In this document: positions 1 through 9,346 of the stretch, one piece after another | Layout of the letters: every line of letters starts with the position of its first letter | How positions within the stretch are numbered: position 1 is the stretch's first letter | NCBI GenBank assembly: GCA_000421085.1 | Contig: ATWE01000014.1 | Span: 1-64,000 of the forward strand | Direction of reading: 5' to 3' | Source: Ensifer sp. USDA 6670 | GTDB lineage: Bacteria; Pseudomonadota; Alphaproteobacteria; Rhizobiales; Rhizobiaceae | Length of the DNA stretch: 64,000 nt | Position numbers and translations under genes: made by a program | Notes under the pieces: model-generated | Told to the model about the DNA's origin: nothing | The model's database searches: none | The model's input: only the letters and a program-made list of their open reading frames with translations

Positions 1-341
1 TTACTGAAGGTTTTTCGATGCGGGCCGCAGCGCGACATTTGCCGCTGGTGTTGGCGGCCCGCGTTGACAAACCTTGGAAGGAGGAAGCCGCGTAGGCTGG
101 GTGGGACCTATGGGGAAAGCGCGATGCCGCGGACGTCTGTTGTGGACTTCGGCGCTGGCGGCAGAGGCAAAACGGCCGGCCTGAGGGCGTGGGATTGACA
201 TGATCGGAAGCAGATCTGACGGTCTCGTTTCTATCGCTTTCGACGATTTTGCGGTGCTCAGGGTTATTGGGCGCAAAGCGATGCGATCTCGGAACGCAGA
301 GTGTTTCCGGGTCGGCTTTGGCCAATGTGACGGGCACCTTG
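1..341. other. Gene-free stretch downstream of IS91 transposase
   Basis: No convincing coding region is visible here. Open frames exist on both strands but lack family features and a plausible ribosome binding site. The stretch lies downstream of the IS91-type transposase, so it probably holds one terminal region of the element, where IS91 elements carry their subterminal hairpin. I could not place the exact end because IS91 elements make no target duplication or terminal inverted repeats. Confidence 0.4.
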
Positions 342-1553
342 TCATGCTGCCTGCTTCCTCGGTGGCGCACGGGATCTGGGGGTCTGGCCGCGTCGGAAGA
401 TCTCGATGATGCGCATCGGGCCGCCGCAGTCGGGGCATGGCTCCCTCAGAGTGAGCGGGATGCTCTCAGCGCTTGGCGGATCATCTCGTTTGGCCGTTTC
501 CGCTCCGAGCAGAGCGCGGATCTTTGTGACATTGGCGTTGCGGCCCGCACTGGCCAGAAGACCGTAATGGCGGATGCGGTGGAAACCGTCGGGCAGGACA
601 TGGAGCAGGAAGCGGCGGATGAACTCGTCGGTGGCCAGTCGCATGACCTTCTGACGGTCGCCGTTCTTGATCCGGTAGTCCTTCCAGCGAAAGGTGACCG
701 TCTCGGCATCGGCGCTGATCAGACGGCTGTTGGAAATGGCGACGCGGTGCGTATAGCGGCTGAGATAGGCCAGCACGGCCTCGGGGCCGCCGAACGGGGG
801 CTTGGCGTAGACCACCCATTCGGATTTGCGCAGCGGTGCCAGCCAGGCGGCGAAGGCGTCAGCCTCTGCGAGCGCTGCCAGATCACCGTAGAACATCAGA
901 TCGCCAGCGCAATGGAGTGCCAGCAGCCCTGCGATAAACAACCGCCGGAACACTCGGGATAGAACCCGCACGGGCAGGAAGAACCCGAGGCGGCAGCCGA
1001 TCCACCGCGTGCCATCCGGCGACAGCCCACCGCCGGGCACGATGATGTGCACATGCGGGTGATGGGTCAGCGCCGATCCCCAGGTGTGAAGCACGCTGGT
1101 CATGCCGATCTGTGCACCAAGGTGGCGGGGATCGGCGGCGATCGTGCTCAACGTCTCCGCCGATGCCCGAAACAGCAGGTCATAGAGCGCCTTCTTGTTC
1201 CAGTAGGCGATCTGCGCGATCTCGGCCGGCAGGGTGAAGACCACGTGGAAATATTCGACCGGCAGCAAATCCGCAGAACGGGCGGCCATCCAGTCCCGCG
1301 CCGCGGGTCCCTGGCACTTCGGGCAGTGCCGGTTCTTGCAGGAATTATAGGCGATGTGGTTATGCCCGCACTTGGTGCAAGCCGCCACATGCCCGCCGAG
1401 CGCCTCGGTTCGGCAGGCTTCGATCGCCGCCATGACCTTGAGCTGGTTCAGGCTGACATGCCCGGCATTGGCTCGCCGCCACGCAGGACCATGGGCCTGG
1501 AAGATGTCAGCAATCTCCAGCTTTTGCCGGGACACCCCCGGCGGACGCTTCAC
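342..1553 (-). CDS. IS91-family rolling-circle (HUH) transposase
   Basis: A protein of about 403 aa. Near the N-terminus lies a Cys/His zinc-binding cluster (CTKCGHNH, then SCKNRHCPKC) typical of IS91/IS801 transposases. The central motif HHPHVHIIVPGGG contains the HUH metal-binding pair. Further on, YLSRYTHRVAISNSR carries the candidate catalytic tyrosines. The C-terminus has another CPDCGG pair. I chose a GTG start at 1553 because it overlaps the stop of the recombinase gene (GTGA), which suggests translational coupling; the frame stays open upstream but there it only shadows the recombinase. The enzyme nicks and transfers single strands during rolling-circle transposition. It looks intact, and I see no frameshift. 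Confidence 0.88.
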   Translation of the reverse strand: MKRPPGVSRQKLEIADIFQAHGPAWRRANAGHVSLNQLKVMAAIEACRTEALGGHVAACTKCGHNHIAYNSCKNRHCPKCQGPAARDWMAARSADLLPVEYFHVVFTLPAEIAQIAYWNKKALYDLLFRASAETLSTIAADPRHLGAQIGMTSVLHTWGSALTHHPHVHIIVPGGGLSPDGTRWIGCRLGFFLPVRVLSRVFRRLFIAGLLALHCAGDLMFYGDLAALAEADAFAAWLAPLRKSEWVVYAKPPFGGPEAVLAYLSRYTHRVAISNSRLISADAETVTFRWKDYRIKNGDRQKVMRLATDEFIRRFLLHVLPDGFHRIRHYGLLASAGRNANVTKIRALLGAETAKRDDPPSAESIPLTLREPCPDCGGPMRIIEIFRRGQTPRSRAPPRKQAA

Positions 1554-2437
1554 TCCAGCCCGCGCCTCAGGGTCAGATCCTCCAGTTGCTTCAGGCGCTC
1601 GAACGGGCTGATGGTGTCGCGGATCATCTTTGTGGCGACGTGGGTGTAGCGGGCAGTGGTGCTCAGTTTGGCATGGCCGAGCAGAACCTGGATCACCCGC
1701 ACATCGGTGTTCGCCTCCAGCAGATGCGTGGCGAAGCTGTGGCGCAAGGTGTGCAGCGTCGCGGGCTTGGCGATGCCCGCCATGTGCTTGGCCGAGGTGA
1801 AGGCCCGGTTGAGCTGGCGCGGCGTCAGCGGATTGATCTTCGGCTTGCCGGGAAACAGCCATCCCCGCGGACGCGTCTCCCGCCAGTAATCGCGCAGCAG
1901 ATCCAGCAAGCCCGGCGACAGCATGGCCTTGCGATCCTTGCCGCCCTTGCCTTCCTCGACGTGGATCAACATGCGCTCGCTGTCGATGTCAGTGACCTTG
2001 AGGTGGCAGACCTCCGAGGCCCGCAGCCCGGCGCCATAGCTGATGCTGAGCGCCGCACGATACTTCAGGCCGGGCCCCGGAGCGGCGGCCAGCAGATCGG
2101 CGACCTCCTCGACGCTCAAGACGACCGGCAGCCTCTGCGGCTTGCGCTGGAACTGCATGTACCGCTTCATCTCGTCGCGCCCGCAGGTGATCCCGAAAAA
2201 GAACCTGAGCGCGATGATCCGGGCATTGAATGAGGAGGGCGTTACCCCGGCATTGGTCATGTGTAGCTGATAGGCCCGCAACTCCTCCGGCGTCGCCGTG
2301 TCGGGGGAGCGCCCGAGAAAGGCCGCGAAATCCTTGATCGCCCGGATATGGCCTTTCTGCGCCTTGTCGCCCATCCCGCGGATGCGCATGTCCTCGATCA
2401 TCCGCTCACGCAGCGGGGTGGTCTTCTCCTCTGTCAT
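1550..2437 (-). CDS. Tyrosine recombinase (XerC/D-like) of the IS91-type element
   Basis: A protein of 295 aa. It has an N-terminal SAM-like core-binding domain (about residues 10-95) and a C-terminal catalytic domain. The active-site set is visible: Arg in GLRASEVCHL, the HTLRHSFATHLL box, and LLGHAKLSTTARYTH with the nucleophilic tyrosine. The start at 2437 is preceded by AGGAGG at good spacing. The gene overlaps the transposase by four bases, so the two are probably co-translated. Tyrosine recombinases of this size accompany some IS91-family elements; whether they aid transposition or resolve products is not settled as far as I know. It could be mistaken for a chromosomal Xer protein, but its coupling to the transposase argues otherwise. 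Confidence 0.85.
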   Translation of the reverse strand: MTEEKTTPLRERMIEDMRIRGMGDKAQKGHIRAIKDFAAFLGRSPDTATPEELRAYQLHMTNAGVTPSSFNARIIALRFFFGITCGRDEMKRYMQFQRKPQRLPVVLSVEEVADLLAAAPGPGLKYRAALSISYGAGLRASEVCHLKVTDIDSERMLIHVEEGKGGKDRKAMLSPGLLDLLRDYWRETRPRGWLFPGKPKINPLTPRQLNRAFTSAKHMAGIAKPATLHTLRHSFATHLLEANTDVRVIQVLLGHAKLSTTARYTHVATKMIRDTISPFERLKQLEDLTLRRGLE

Positions 2438-2665
2438 CGGAACCTCCTGTCGATCAGATTGAGAAGCCTCAATGGTCGGGCCAGGAGCCCGAGACACAAA
2501 GAACCGCCGTCGATCAGGAAACGCACCGCCAGCCACAAGCGCCATTGCCGCGCGAGCGGCTTAGTCCTTCCACGCGAAGCCGCCGAGCGTTCGTCCTCTG
2601 CCGGCCAAAAGCGGAGATGGAGGCTCAGCTTGCACCTGCAGACAAACTCTTGTAAAAGCCGGCGC

Positions 2666-2716
2666 ATGATCAAGACCGCACTCATCGCTGCAATCTATTA
2701 TGCGACGTTCCCATAA
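2666..2716 (+). CDS. Putative 16-aa tyrosine leader peptide
   Basis: A tiny reading frame encodes MIKTALIAAIYYATFP and has two adjacent tyrosine codons (TAT TAT). It lies 150 bp upstream of a tyrosyl-tRNA synthetase fragment and just before a strong GC hairpin (2744-2771). A weak promoter-like TTGCAC at 2630 would place transcription start close to the ATG. That resembles the leaderless trpE leader of S. meliloti. The arrangement is what ribosome-mediated attenuation by charged tRNA-Tyr requires. It rests on codon content, position and base pairing only, so the function is inferred. Confidence 0.5.
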   Translation: MIKTALIAAIYYATFP

Positions 2717-2743
2717 GGAACGGCGCGTTTCGATCATGCCTTG

Positions 2744-2771
2744 AAACAAGCCGCCGTCAGGCGGCTTGTTT
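2744..2771 (+). terminator. Candidate attenuator terminator before tyrS remnant
   Basis: A perfect 12-bp stem (AAACAAGCCGCC with its complement) encloses the loop GTCA and is followed by TTTCATTCT. An alternative fold pairs 2721-2731 (CGGC and GTTTC) with 2743-2756 (GAAAC and GCCG) and would disrupt the terminator. A third pairing joins GCATGATC at 2664-2671, which includes the leader start codon, with GATCATGC at 2732-2739. These mutually exclusive stems are the layout of an attenuator. Confidence 0.55.
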
Positions 2772-2812
2772 CATTCTGGAGAACCCCTGGCGGCGATACC
2801 AGGAGAGTTCCG

Positions 2813-3083
2813 ATGACAGTCTCAGAGATGACAACCGACCACTTCGAGCCGAGGTCGGCGGTGATGACGACGCTGGTCGAACGCGGCTACATCAATCAGG
2901 CGACAGACCTCGCAGGCATCGACGCGACCTTCGAAGCGGGCATCGTTCCCGCCTATGTGGGTTTCGACGCGACCGCTGACAGCTTGCATGTTGGGCATCT
3001 GCTCCCGATCACGGCGTTGCGTCGGCTTCAGCAGGCCGGTCACAGACCCATCGTCCTCATCGGCGGCGGGACCACGCGCGTTT
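2813..3083 (+). pseudogene. tyrS: 5' fragment of a tyrosyl-tRNA synthetase gene
   Basis: The first 90 or so codons match class I tyrosyl-tRNA synthetases: [19 protein letters not shown] includes the HIGH-type motif HVGH at residues 59-62, followed by [14 protein letters not shown]. In a full gene this should run on into GDP-type catalytic sequence for some 300 further residues. Here homology stops abruptly near 3083 and the frame continues as unrelated sequence to 3385. The KMSKS loop and the tRNA-binding domain are absent, so it cannot charge tRNA. The start at 2813 has AGGAG at good spacing. Upstream lie a tyrosine-rich leader and a hairpin, so regulatory DNA was kept with the fragment. It differs from the usual rhizobial housekeeping TyrS N-terminus as I remember it, so it may derive from a second or acquired tyrS. 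Confidence 0.7.
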
Positions 3084-3132
3084 ATGAAACACTGAAACGC
3101 TCCAAAGGAAACGGGCAGCAGATAAAAGCACG

Positions 3133-3168
3133 ACAGCGCCGCGCTTCCGATGAGACGCGCGGCGCTGT
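3133..3168 (-). terminator. Terminator of the DUF992 gene
   Basis: A perfect 12-bp inverted repeat (ACAGCGCCGCGC with its complement, 12-nt loop) lies about 30 bp past the DUF992 stop. On the minus strand it is followed by a T-rich run, CGTGCTTTTATC. It suits a Rho-independent terminator for the minus-strand gene. Confidence 0.7.
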
Positions 3169-3197
3169 GAAGAATGCGGCGAAGCCGCTCGTGCCGT

Positions 3198-3704
3198 TTA
3201 TTTCGCCGGCGTCAACTTCACACTGGCAACTCCAACAGCGACGTTCAGTCCGGTCTGACCATCGATCTTCAGCGGCTGCAGTGCGATTTCCTTTTTCGCG
3301 CCGACCAGGGATTTCGCCCCCAGGCCCAATCCTGCTGCGAATTCGGCGGAAAGGCCGGAATAGGTGCCGGCAAGAGCACCCTTGAGCTTGGTTTTCGGCT
3401 TTGAGTAAACTGCCCACACCAGGCGGCTTTCAGCCGTTATGCCGATATCAAGTCCCAGCTTGTCGATCGTACCGGTGTATTTTTGCGGTGCCTTCTGACC
3501 GTCTGCCTCGAAAACGCATTCCAGCGCCTTCGACGAACCCAGAACCAGACCCACGCCTGCTGCGACGTCGCAGGAGAGCGTTCCACCCTTCACGAACTCG
3601 GCCTGAGCCTGCTCCTCGGCCATCGCGCCGGACAATGCGACAGCGCTGAAAGCGAGGCCGCCAACTGTCGCGCGGAGCAGGACGTTACGGAATCGTTCAA
3701 TCAT
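3198..3704 (-). CDS. DUF992-family secreted protein
   Basis: A protein of 168 aa. The N-terminus ([10 protein letters not shown], a hydrophobic stretch, then SGAMAEEQ) is a Sec signal peptide with likely cleavage after AMA. The mature part is rich in Gly, Val and Leu. It matches what I recall of the DUF992 family of small alphaproteobacterial periplasmic proteins, whose function is unknown: a [19 protein letters not shown] start, a conserved Cys pair (GTLSCD and ALECVF), and a C-terminal [13 protein letters not shown] strand. The start at 3704 has AAGGAA at 8 bp; the open frame upstream to 3887 lacks a good start. The gene stands alone with its own terminator. The family call is fairly sure; no function should be assumed. 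Confidence 0.75.
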   Translation of the reverse strand: MIERFRNVLLRATVGGLAFSAVALSGAMAEEQAQAEFVKGGTLSCDVAAGVGLVLGSSKALECVFEADGQKAPQKYTGTIDKLGLDIGITAESRLVWAVYSKPKTKLKGALAGTYSGLSAEFAAGLGLGAKSLVGAKKEIALQPLKIDGQTGLNVAVGVASVKLTPAK

Positions 3705-4014
3705 TAAAGCTTCCTTACTATGGGTTACGGCCTTTGAGTCAGGCATTGTCGAAAGCAGGCTTGAAGCCGCCAAGAGCAGTTTCGGAAAGCGCTGGCTGTC
3801 GCAAAACGTGACTGTTGCCTCTGTGCGCTCCGTATAGCCGCTGTCCCATATCTCCCAGACCACGTCTATTGGACTACAGGCTTGCACCCCGTCTTAGGCC
3901 TTCACCCTGAAAACCCAGGATCTCGAGTGCGGCGGTTGCGCCAGTCCGCATAACAATGCGGCCCCGGAACCGATCGGTTCCGGGGCCGTTGGGTCGCCTG
4001 ACCGGGAGAAGAAA
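3705..4014. other. Intergenic stretch between DUF992 gene and melA
   Basis: About 310 bp without a supported gene. It holds the upstream region of the DUF992 gene on its left side and the perfect melA-side hairpin at 3959-3988. No other element was recognised. Confidence 0.5.
3959..3988 (-). terminator. Terminator at the end of the agp/melA operon
   Basis: A 14-bp perfect inverted repeat (CGGCCCCGGAACCG with its complement, 2-nt loop AT) lies about 27 bp past the melA stop. The following minus-strand sequence (CATTGTTATG) is only moderately T-rich. It probably ends the operon running from 13191 to 4015. Confidence 0.65.
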
Positions 4015-5388
4015 TCAGGCGGCCGCTACCTTCTTCGTCACACGGGCCCATTCCGGGATCCAGTCGCGGTGCGCCGCGAGCAGATCGTCCACGAGCGACC
4101 AGATCTGGTCGAGATCGAGCTCGGCTGCGGTATGCGGATCCATCATCGCCGCGTGATAGAGGTGGTCGCGGTTCTCGGTGACGAGCGCCTGGACGGTCAA
4201 CTCCTGGACGTTGATGTTGGTCCGGATCAGCGCGGTGAGCTGCGGCGGCAAGGCGCCGATATGGGTCGGCTGGATACCGGATGAATCGACGAGGCAAGGC
4301 ACTTCCGCCGCACAGTATTCCGGCAGCGAGGTGATGCAGCCATTGTTCCTGAGGTTGCCGTAGATGACCGAAGGTTCGCCGGTCCACACCGAATTCATGA
4401 TGGAGGAGGCATATTCGCGGCTCTCCGCGACTTCGATCGTCTCCGCCTCCTTGAAGGCGGCCGCCTGCCCCTTCCAGCGCTCGATCTGCTCGACGCAGCG
4501 CTTCGGATATTCGTCGAGCGGAATGCCGAATTTCTCGATCAGGTCGGGGCGCCCGTCCTTGATGAAGTAGGGCGTATACTCGGCGAAATGCTCCGAACTC
4601 TCGGTGACGAAATAGCCGAGCCGCGTCAGCATCTCATAGCGCACCTTGTTGGGGCAGCGCGGGTTCCAGTGGCTGGGCTTGGGGAAGCGGCCTTCTCGGT
4701 AGCCGCGGATCAGGTCCGGATAGAGATCGCGATAGCTGCCGTCCTTCTGGCGATGCTCGAACTTCAGATAAAACGCCATGTGGTTGATGCCGGCGGCGCG
4801 ATAGCGGATGTCGTCGACTGGAATGTCGAGGTCCCGGGCAAGTTCGAAGGCCGTGCCCTGCACCGAATGGCAGAGGCCCACCTGTTTGATCGCCGGGTAT
4901 TTCTCGGCGATCGCCCAGGTGTTTATCGCCATCGGGTTCACATATTGAAGAAGGATCGCCTCGGGGCAGACTTCGAGCATGTCCTCGCAGATCTTCCACA
5001 GATGCGGCACGGTGCGGAGCCCCCGCATGATGCCCCCGACGCCCAGCGTGTCGGCGATCGTCTGACGCAGCCCGTATTTCTTGGGCACTTCGAAATCGGT
5101 GACGGTGCAGGGTTCGTAACCGCCGATCTGAAAGGCGACCACGACGAAGTCCGCTCCTTCCAGAGCCTTGCGCTGGTTCGAATGGATTTCGACCTTGGCA
5201 TCGGCGCCAAGTGTGCGCGCCAATTTGCCGGCGACGATCTCGCTTTCGGCAAGCCGCTCGGGGTTGACGTCCATCAAGGCGATGGTCGCGGCCGAAAGCG
5301 CCGGGCGCTGCAAAATGTCGCCGATGATGTTCTTCATGAAAACGGTGGAACCGGCGCCGATGAAAGTAATCCTGGGTTGTCTCATCAT
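4015..5388 (-). CDS. melA: Alpha-galactosidase MelA, glycoside hydrolase family 4
   Basis: A cytoplasmic enzyme of 457 aa, close to the usual MelA length of about 450. It hydrolyses alpha-galactosides such as melibiose and raffinose with NAD and a divalent metal. Visible features are the N-terminal Rossmann motif FIGAGSTVF, VVVAFQIGGYEPCTVTDFE, the metal-binding GLCHSVQG (Cys173, His174), and AGINHMAFYL (Asn202, His203). It resembles enterobacterial MelA more closely than the other GH4 enzyme of this operon does. It is the last gene of the agp operon, just after agpD. A GTG at 5412 overlaps the agpD stop, but the ATG at 5388 has AGAGG at better spacing, so I chose it. Some rhizobial annotations use aga-type names for this pair. 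Confidence 0.88.
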   Translation of the reverse strand: MMRQPRITFIGAGSTVFMKNIIGDILQRPALSAATIALMDVNPERLAESEIVAGKLARTLGADAKVEIHSNQRKALEGADFVVVAFQIGGYEPCTVTDFEVPKKYGLRQTIADTLGVGGIMRGLRTVPHLWKICEDMLEVCPEAILLQYVNPMAINTWAIAEKYPAIKQVGLCHSVQGTAFELARDLDIPVDDIRYRAAGINHMAFYLKFEHRQKDGSYRDLYPDLIRGYREGRFPKPSHWNPRCPNKVRYEMLTRLGYFVTESSEHFAEYTPYFIKDGRPDLIEKFGIPLDEYPKRCVEQIERWKGQAAAFKEAETIEVAESREYASSIMNSVWTGEPSVIYGNLRNNGCITSLPEYCAAEVPCLVDSSGIQPTHIGALPPQLTALIRTNINVQELTVQALVTENRDHLYHAAMMDPHTAAELDLDQIWSLVDDLLAAHRDWIPEWARVTKKVAAA

Positions 5389-5408
5389 GGGATAGCCTCT
5401 GTTGGAAG

Positions 5409-7079
<1,671 letters not shown>

Positions 7080-7090
7080 CGGCATGCTCC

Positions 7091-8218
7091 TCAATAGGGG
7101 TCGATTGCGTCGCGCAGGCCGTCGCCCAGCGCATTGAACGCGAAAACGGTGACGAGCACGAAGGCGACGGGCGAAAGGATCCAGGGATAGGAACCGATCG
7201 CGGAATAATTCGCCGTGTCCTGCAGCATCAGTCCCCAGGAAATCAGCGGCGGCTTGACCGCAAAGCCGAGGAAACCGAGGAAGGACTCGAGCAGCACCAC
7301 ATGCGGGATGGCGAGCGTCACCGCGACGATGACGTGACTCATCACATTCGGGAAGATGTGCTGGAATATGATGCGCCGGTCCGTCGCGCCGATGGCGATC
7401 GCCGCCCGCACATATTCGATCCGGGCAAGAGCCAGGGTCTTGCCGCGCACCTCGCGCGACATCTGCGCCCAGCCCAGCGCCGACATCACGATGATGACGA
7501 AGGCGAGGAAGACATTGGTCGGCGCGGTGACCGGGATCAGCGAGGCGAGCGCCAGATAGAGCGGCAATTGCGGAAAGGCGAGCACGAGCTCGACGAAACG
7601 CTGCACCCAGGCATCGAACCGCCCACCGAAATAGCCGGACACCATGCCGACGGTCGTCCCGACCACGGTGACGATGAAGACGACGGTCAGCGCGATCATC
7701 AAGGAGATGCGCGAACCGTAGAGGATGCGGGACAGCACGTCGCGGCCGAATTTGTCGGTGCCGAGCAGATGCACCCGCGTACCGTCGACGGCGCCGAACA
7801 GATGGCGCTCGGCCGGGATCAGCCCGAAGAGCCTGTAGGGTGCGCCCTTGACGAAGAAACCGAGGACCTGCGGGTTGTCGTAATCCGGTCCGATGATCGG
7901 CTGGAAGGTGACCGGATCGAGCTCCTCAGTCTCCCGCACCGGATAGCTCCTCGGCGGAAAGACGAAATTGCCCTCCTTGTCCCGGAAGCTGACCGTCTGC
8001 GGCTGAGCGAAGGCCACGTCCGTCGCCTTCGGATCGACGGGCGAAAGGAACTCGGCGAAGACCGCCATCAGGATCAGCAGGCAGACGAGGACAAGGCCGA
8101 GCAGGCCGGTCCAGGAACGCTTCAACCGCCGCCAGACGAGGGCGGAGTAGCTCTCGTGGTGGTGCTTTTCCTCGGGCTCGATCGCCACCGGAAGAGTGCC
8201 TTCGGCTTCGATGGTCAT
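7091..8218 (-). CDS. agpC: Alpha-galactoside ABC transporter permease AgpC
   Basis: An inner-membrane permease of 375 aa of the DppC/OppC class. A short cytoplasmic N-terminus precedes a first membrane segment (LLGLVLVCLLILMAVFAEFL). A long periplasmic loop and five more segments follow. The EAA-type coupling loop reads EYVRAAIAIGATDRRIIFQHIFPN. The start overlaps the agpB stop as ATGA. With AgpB it forms the channel for alpha-galactosides delivered by AgpA. Length is somewhat above the DppC norm of about 300 because of the extended loop at residues 60-150, a feature shared by several sugar-linked members of this class. Confidence 0.87.
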   Translation of the reverse strand: MTIEAEGTLPVAIEPEEKHHHESYSALVWRRLKRSWTGLLGLVLVCLLILMAVFAEFLSPVDPKATDVAFAQPQTVSFRDKEGNFVFPPRSYPVRETEELDPVTFQPIIGPDYDNPQVLGFFVKGAPYRLFGLIPAERHLFGAVDGTRVHLLGTDKFGRDVLSRILYGSRISLMIALTVVFIVTVVGTTVGMVSGYFGGRFDAWVQRFVELVLAFPQLPLYLALASLIPVTAPTNVFLAFVIIVMSALGWAQMSREVRGKTLALARIEYVRAAIAIGATDRRIIFQHIFPNVMSHVIVAVTLAIPHVVLLESFLGFLGFAVKPPLISWGLMLQDTANYSAIGSYPWILSPVAFVLVTVFAFNALGDGLRDAIDPY

Positions 8219-9228
8219 GCGTATACCCCCCCTCCCATGCGCACGCGCGGATCGAGCGCGGCGAGCATCATGTCGGCGATGATGTTGCCGACGATCAGCG
8301 TTGCGGAGAGGACCAGCATGAATGTCGCCGTCACATAGACGTCGCCCACCCACATGGAACCGACGATCGCCGGCCCCACGGTCGGCAGCGCGAAGATGAT
8401 CGCCGTCTCGATCTCGCCGGTCAGCATGTAGGGAAGCACGACGCCCTGGTACATGATCAGCGGGTGCAAAGCGTTCGGCACCGCATGGCGCATGACCACC
8501 GCGCCCTCGCTCAAGCCCTTGGCGCGTGCCGTTTCGACATATTGCGCGTTCAGCGTATCGAGGAGATTGCCGCGCATCACCCGCATATTGTAGGCGAGCC
8601 CGCCGAAGGTGGCGATCGCAACGACCGGCCAGACATGCTTGATGAGGTCGACGAACTTGTCCCAGGACCAGGGCGCTCCGCCGTAGCGAGCCGAATGGAA
8701 GCTGTTGATCTCGCTCACATTGAAATGGAAGACGAGGATATAGACGATGATCAGCGCCATGAGGAAGCGCGGCACCGTCATGCCGAGAAAGGATACCGTC
8801 GAAAGCAGGCTGTCTATCCAGGAATATTGCCGCGTCGCCGCGATGATGCCGAAGGCGATGCCGATCACCGATGCCAGAATGTGGCAGACGAGCGCCAGCG
8901 CCAGCGTTCGCGGCAGGCGCTCGCCGACCACGTCGGCCACGGGCTTGTTGTAGTAGAGGCTGTGGCCGAAATCGCCGCGCGTCACGATGCCCGTTATCCA
9001 GTTAACGTACTGGATCGGCAGCGGCTTATCGAGGCCGTGCTCCTTGCGATAGGCCTGCGCCTGGGCATCCGCCTCCTCGAAAGAAGCGCCGCCCTGATTG
9101 ATGAGCTGCGAGCGGATATAGTCGCTGTAATCTCCCGGCGGTGCCTGGATGATGCCGAAGGTCACCACGCTCAGGACGAGCAGCACCGGAATGGCAGAGG
9201 CTAGTCGGACAAGCAGAAATCTGAACAT
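8215..9228 (-). CDS. agpB: Alpha-galactoside ABC transporter permease AgpB
   Basis: A DppB/OppB-class inner-membrane permease of 337 aa. It starts with the typical MFRFLLVRLASAIPVLLVLSV segment, then a periplasmic region with GDYSDYIRSQL and DKPLPIQYVNWI, then several membrane segments. The coupling motif is QYVETARAKGLSEGAVVMRHAVPN. GAAGGAA precedes the start at 9228. The frame remains open far upstream without a better start. It pairs with AgpC. A stable stem-loop lies between agpA and this gene and may lower permease expression relative to the binding protein. Confidence 0.88.
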   Translation of the reverse strand: MFRFLLVRLASAIPVLLVLSVVTFGIIQAPPGDYSDYIRSQLINQGGASFEEADAQAQAYRKEHGLDKPLPIQYVNWITGIVTRGDFGHSLYYNKPVADVVGERLPRTLALALVCHILASVIGIAFGIIAATRQYSWIDSLLSTVSFLGMTVPRFLMALIIVYILVFHFNVSEINSFHSARYGGAPWSWDKFVDLIKHVWPVVAIATFGGLAYNMRVMRGNLLDTLNAQYVETARAKGLSEGAVVMRHAVPNALHPLIMYQGVVLPYMLTGEIETAIIFALPTVGPAIVGSMWVGDVYVTATFMLVLSATLIVGNIIADMMLAALDPRVRMGGGVYA

Positions 9229-9304
9229 GCCGTTTCCTTCTGTCTCGAGTTCCGCGAGAGCCATGCCTGCATCGGCTCGCGGCGGCGTGAAGGGCTTGCA
9301 CCCT

Positions 9305-9332
9305 CGCCGGCTCCCTTTACCCGGAGCCGGCG
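9305..9332 (-). terminator. Stem-loop between agpA and agpB
   Basis: A 10-bp perfect stem (CGCCGGCTCC with its complement, 8-nt loop) begins about 15 bp past the agpA stop. There is no T-run, so a transcript-stabilising or partial-termination role fits better than a full stop. It would favour a high ratio of binding protein to permease. Confidence 0.6.
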
Positions 9333-9346
9333 GAGGCGGTTCAGCT

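Larger units (their letters stand above)
1..2600 (-). mobile_element. IS91-family insertion sequence, ends undefined
   Basis: A tyrosine-recombinase gene and an IS91-type HUH transposase gene overlap and read leftwards as a two-gene unit, the arrangement known for one branch of the IS91 family. IS91 elements move by rolling-circle transposition and lack inverted repeats and target duplications, so the stated ends are estimates. The left end may lie outside the window. The right end should lie between the recombinase start near 2437 and the leader peptide at 2666. Confidence 0.55.

Noticed and set aside
249..962. Long plus-strand frame over the IS91 transposase
   Set aside because: It is antisense to a gene with clear HUH and zinc motifs; composition reflects GC-rich codon shadowing.
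3084..3385. Continuation of the tyrS frame
   Set aside because: No similarity to synthetase domains, and it overlaps the terminator and the DUF992 gene on the other strand, so it is a fortuitous read-through.
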